Positions 7,873 through 10,168 of a DNA stretch of 10,168 nucleotides are shown here, piece after piece. The notes beneath the pieces were generated by a model. That model worked only from the letters and a program-made list of their open reading frames with translations. It made no database searches and was not told the origin of the DNA. This DNA is from Goniomonas avonlea. Its lineage: Eukaryota > Cryptophyceae > Goniomonadida > Goniomonadaceae. Position 1 is the stretch's first letter; the number at the start of each line of letters is the position of its first letter. The stretch lies in NCBI GenBank assembly GCA_003573635.1, contig QUTJ01031165.1, positions 1 to 10,168 on the forward strand. Reading direction: 5' to 3'. The position numbers and the translations under genes are program-made.

Positions 7873-10168
7873 ATGCTTCGCTGCTCCCGACTTCTGTCAA
7901 TGGCAGGCCGTATGGCCCGCTCGACTGCACTTGTGCGCCCGCTCGCAACTGTGGCACAACAGACTGTGCACCTGTCACCCGTGTGGGGCAGAACTGTGCC
8001 TGAGCATCTCCTCGCCGAGCGCGGCCAGGGAAGCCACGTCCACTCCTCGGACGGGCGTAAGTTCCTCGACTTCACCTGCGGGATTGGCGTCACGAACACT
8101 GGGCACTGTCACCCCAAGGTTGTGAAAGCGATTCAGGACCAGGCCACCAAGTTCCTTCACAGCCAGGTCAATATCCATTTCCATCGACCCATGCTCGAGC
8201 TCGTGGACGAGCTGAAGACAATCTGCCCGCCTTCTCTGGACACCTTCTTCTTCTCCAACTCTGGTGCAGAGATTGTTGAAGGTGCCATTAAGTTGGCAAA
8301 GCACGCGACCGGCCGCCAGAAGATCGTTGTTTTTTCGGGAGGATTTCACGGTCGCACCCATCTGACAATGGCGATGACCTCTTCCAAGGTCGGACTCAAT
8401 GTCGGCTACTCCCCGCTCGTCCAAGGATGCGTCGTTGCCCCATATCCCTATGCGTACCACTACGGGTGGGACGAGGACACTACCGTCGATTTCTGCATCA
8501 AGGAGCTGAAACGGATGTTCAAGGGACAGACAGCCCCGCAGGTCCGGTTTCCCAAACATTCAACGTTCCCCTGCTCCGCGACTCCGTTCCACTTGATCCC
8601 TAATATTGCTTACAGGAAACTGCTGCCATGATTATTGAGCCCGTCCTGGGCGAGGGTGGCTACGTGCCTGTCCCTCCGCGCTTCATGCGTGCCCTGCGGG
8701 AAATCTGCACCGAGGTTTGGCGTTCTTCTCTCAATTACTCGATGCAATATTATTGACTTTTCCTCTCTACACAACATGGGTGGTTTGCCTGAAGGATCGC
8801 TTTCCTGCCAGTTCACTTTGCGACACGTTGAACGCGTTTAACGTGTTTGCCAGCACGGAATCATGCTCATCGCCGACGAGGTGCAGTCTGGATTCGGCCG
8901 AACTGGAAAATGGTTCGGCATTGACCACACTGGCGTCACCCCGGTGAGTTCCTGCTCTTGATCATGACCATTGCTATGTATCCCGTTGAGCCTTGCCAAT
9001 CAATCTACTGTGCCAAGTACTCTGGGTTCCATCGCGGACTACTTTGACACCCCGTTTGACAGGACATCATGACTATGGCCAAGGGTATTGCTTCTGGCAT
9101 GCCTCTCTCTGCGCTCTGTGCATCCAAGGAAACCATGGCCAAGGTTGCTCTTGTTTCCCATTGGAGTCAACGCATGTCAAGCCAGTGTCAACAGAGACAG
9201 AGAGACAGAGACAGCGCCCCCCCAACACACACAACACGCACATTTGTCAATCAACAGAATCTGCCAATCACCACTCACAGAATCGGACTCGTTAGGATGG
9301 CCGTGTCAACAGAGGCAGAGAGACAGCGAGACAGAGACAGCGCTCCCCCGCACACAACACGCACATTTGTCAAACTTGAAGGCAATCGAGCGCAGAATCG
9401 GACTCGTTAGGACGGCAGTATCTATTTTATTAGGGACGTGCTACTTCCTATGTCGGACCACCCTTCATAGGCTTGCATTCCTTATTCGTGCTCTCGCCGT
9501 ATTCGTTTTGTCTGCCTTGTGTTTTGATTTATCAGAGGCGCCACCACTCTTGCTCAGTCTTGCATTTCCTTGCTCTTGCGCTTCTCCGCATCGTTGCTTT
9601 TCTCTATTCTTGATGTTCTCGATTTAGTCTGTGCGCTCTGTTCAAGCTCTTGCCTTGCCTCATTGTTGCAATGCTTTCTTGCGTTTCCTGATCGCACATT
9701 CTGTGGTGGCAACGCGGTGTCCTGATGAGGGAGTCTGTCTGTCTCTCCGTCCATCTCTCTGTCCGCCCGCTCGTCCGTCTGTCCGCCTCTCTCTGTCTCT
9801 GTCCGTATCTCCGTCGATCTCTCCGTCTCTCCGTCAGTCTGCCCGTCTGTCCGTCCGTCCGTCTCTCTGTCACCTGAGCCCCCCCCGCAGTGGGCGCCCG
9901 GCTCCCACGTGGCACGTACCGGGGCAACGCCTTGATGAGGGAGCCTGTCCGTCTCTCCGTCCGTCTCTCTATCCATCTCTTCGTCGCTCCGTCCGTCTCT
10001 CCATCTCTCAGTCCGCCTCTCCGTCTCGCCTTCCGTCTGTCCGTCTGTCTCTCCGTCCGTCCGTCTGTCTGTTACCTGAGTCCCCCCCCCGCAGTGGGCA
10101 CCGGGCTCCCACGGCGGCACCTACGGTGGCAACGCCGTGTCCTGCGCCGCCGCCGTCGCAACCATCCG
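7873..10168 (+). CDS. Class III PLP-dependent aminotransferase, mitochondrial (partial, 3' end outside window)
   Basis: Spliced CDS seen: join(7873..8541, 8616..8714, 8854..8943, 9063..9143, 10095..10168), about 337 residues, continuing past the window. Residues 1-30 ([20 protein letters not shown]...) are rich in Arg, Ser, Leu and Ala with no acidic residue, a typical mitochondrial presequence. Conserved parts follow in order: [22 protein letters not shown] (about 128-133, cofactor phosphate binding), GGFHGRTH (about 156-163), [22 protein letters not shown] (D264, contacts the pyridine N), [14 protein letters not shown] (K293, Schiff-base lysine), and [15 protein letters not shown] at the right edge. 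The fold-type I family includes 4-aminobutyrate, alanine-glyoxylate type 2 and related omega-aminotransferases; the substrate cannot be fixed from what is visible. All four introns are phase 0, of 74, 139, 119 and 951 nt. The last is expanded by repeats, including copies of the exon 5 start. Each junction restores the family sequence without gaps, for example [13 protein letters not shown] and [12 protein letters not shown]. Confidence 0.94.
9185..9417 (+). repeat. Two ~118-bp direct repeats with a GACAGA core
   Basis: Copy 1 (about 9185-9302) and copy 2 (about 9303-9417) are adjacent. Both begin GTGTCAACAGAG, continue with a GACAGAGA simple stretch, a C-run, ACACAACACGCACATTTGTCAA, and close with CAGAATCGGACTCGTTAGGA. 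They differ in the GACAGA number and in the middle (AATCAACAGAATCTGCC against AACTTGAAGGC). They lie wholly within intron 4. No terminal inverted repeats or coding capacity mark them as a mobile element. Confidence 0.9.
9704..9740 (+). repeat. Truncated copy of the exon 5 start inside intron 4 (copy A)
   Basis: GGTGGCAACGCGGTGTCCTG at about 9704-9724 matches the exon 5 stretch at about 10124-10144 (GGTGGCAACGCCGTGTCCTG) with one difference. It then diverges into ATGAGGGAGTCTGTC. The left end of the exon and its acceptor are missing. It lies about 210 bp before the equivalent junction of copy B. Confidence 0.85.
9725..10075 (+). repeat. TCCGTC/TCTGTC pyrimidine minisatellite in two blocks
   Basis: Two blocks (about 9731-9870 and 9945-10075) of irregular TCCG, TCTG, TCTC and CATC words, nearly free of purines except single G or A residues, lie between the exon-5-like copies. 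Together with the copies they form units of about 204-210 bp, the last of which ends at the real acceptor. On the transcript they would act as very long pyrimidine tracts before a 3' splice site. Confidence 0.88.
9871..9941 (+). repeat. Decoy 3' splice site and degenerate copy of exon 5 start (copy B)
   Basis: CACCTGAGCCCCCCCCGCAG at 9871-9890 is almost identical to the real acceptor region ending at 10094. It is followed by TGGGCGCCCGGCTCCCAC, matching the real TGGGCACCGGGCTCCCAC with two base changes. A one-base deletion after CCCAC then shifts the frame. If this acceptor were used after exon 4, the reading would be WAPGSH, eight altered residues and TGA at 9933-9935. All the visible 3' splice-site elements (CTGAG branch-like motif, C-run, CAG) are intact. 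Confidence 0.9.

Larger units (their letters stand above)
9144..10094 (+). other. Expanded 951-nt intron 4 of the aminotransferase gene
   Basis: The donor is GCCAAG|GTTGCT and the acceptor is a C-run ending CGCAG before TGGGCACCG. The intron holds, in order, a 118-bp direct repeat (9185-9417), a unique AT-richer stretch (about 9418-9700), and a repeat zone of about 205-210 bp units made of exon-5-like sequence plus TCCGTC pyrimidine repeats. No protein gene inside it could be supported. It is 7 to 13 times longer than the other introns of this gene. Confidence 0.9.

Noticed and set aside
9144-10094. Mobile element inside intron 4
   Set aside because: No terminal inverted repeats, target-site duplication or transposase coding was seen; tandem duplication explains the structure.

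Overview
The window looks like nuclear DNA of a unicellular eukaryote, probably a free-living protist; I cannot name the lineage. Five protein genes can be reconstructed. Four are broken across reading frames in ways that GT-AG introns repair. Most introns are very short (43-58 nt), usually with a CTGAC or TTGAC branch-like motif 10-20 nt before the acceptor. The spliced products match full-length eukaryotic families. One has a mitochondrial-type presequence and another a secretory signal peptide. I see no bacterial operons, Shine-Dalgarno-led starts, CRISPR array, transposase or RNA gene.

Layout from left to right:
- 1-612: non-coding, with a CA-rich stretch, a tandem array of about 43 bp units and a long CCCTCC pyrimidine tract.
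- 613-1783 (-): secreted GH25 lysozyme-like muramidase with two peptidoglycan-binding domains. Its last codons are the in-gene member of the 43 bp array.
- 1955-2696 (+): HAD-family hydrolase, head to head with the lysozyme gene.
- 2848-3897 (-): intronless leucine-rich-repeat protein with highly uniform 20-residue repeats.
- 3898-4620: intergenic, no recognisable gene.
- 4621-7675 (-): PP2A scaffolding subunit A (HEAT repeats), 15 exons, 593 residues.
- 7873-10168 (+, runs off the window): class III PLP aminotransferase with a mitochondrial presequence, 5 exons seen. It is divergent from the PP2A gene across 197 bp.

The genes do not form a pathway. PP2A-A is housekeeping signalling. The aminotransferase is probably mitochondrial amino acid metabolism. 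The muramidase fits digestion of, or defence against, bacteria. The HAD and LRR proteins are generic.

The most unusual feature is structural. At two separate genes a short coding edge has been tandemly copied next to pyrimidine-rich simple sequence. At the lysozyme gene, the last codons, stop and start of the 3' flank recur in at least four further copies. In the aminotransferase gene, the acceptor and first codons of exon 5 are copied inside a 951-nt intron. One copy there is a complete decoy 3' splice site whose use would give an early stop. Other observations are the strong phase-0 bias of 20 inferred introns and two stop-free 54-nt introns in the PP2A gene.
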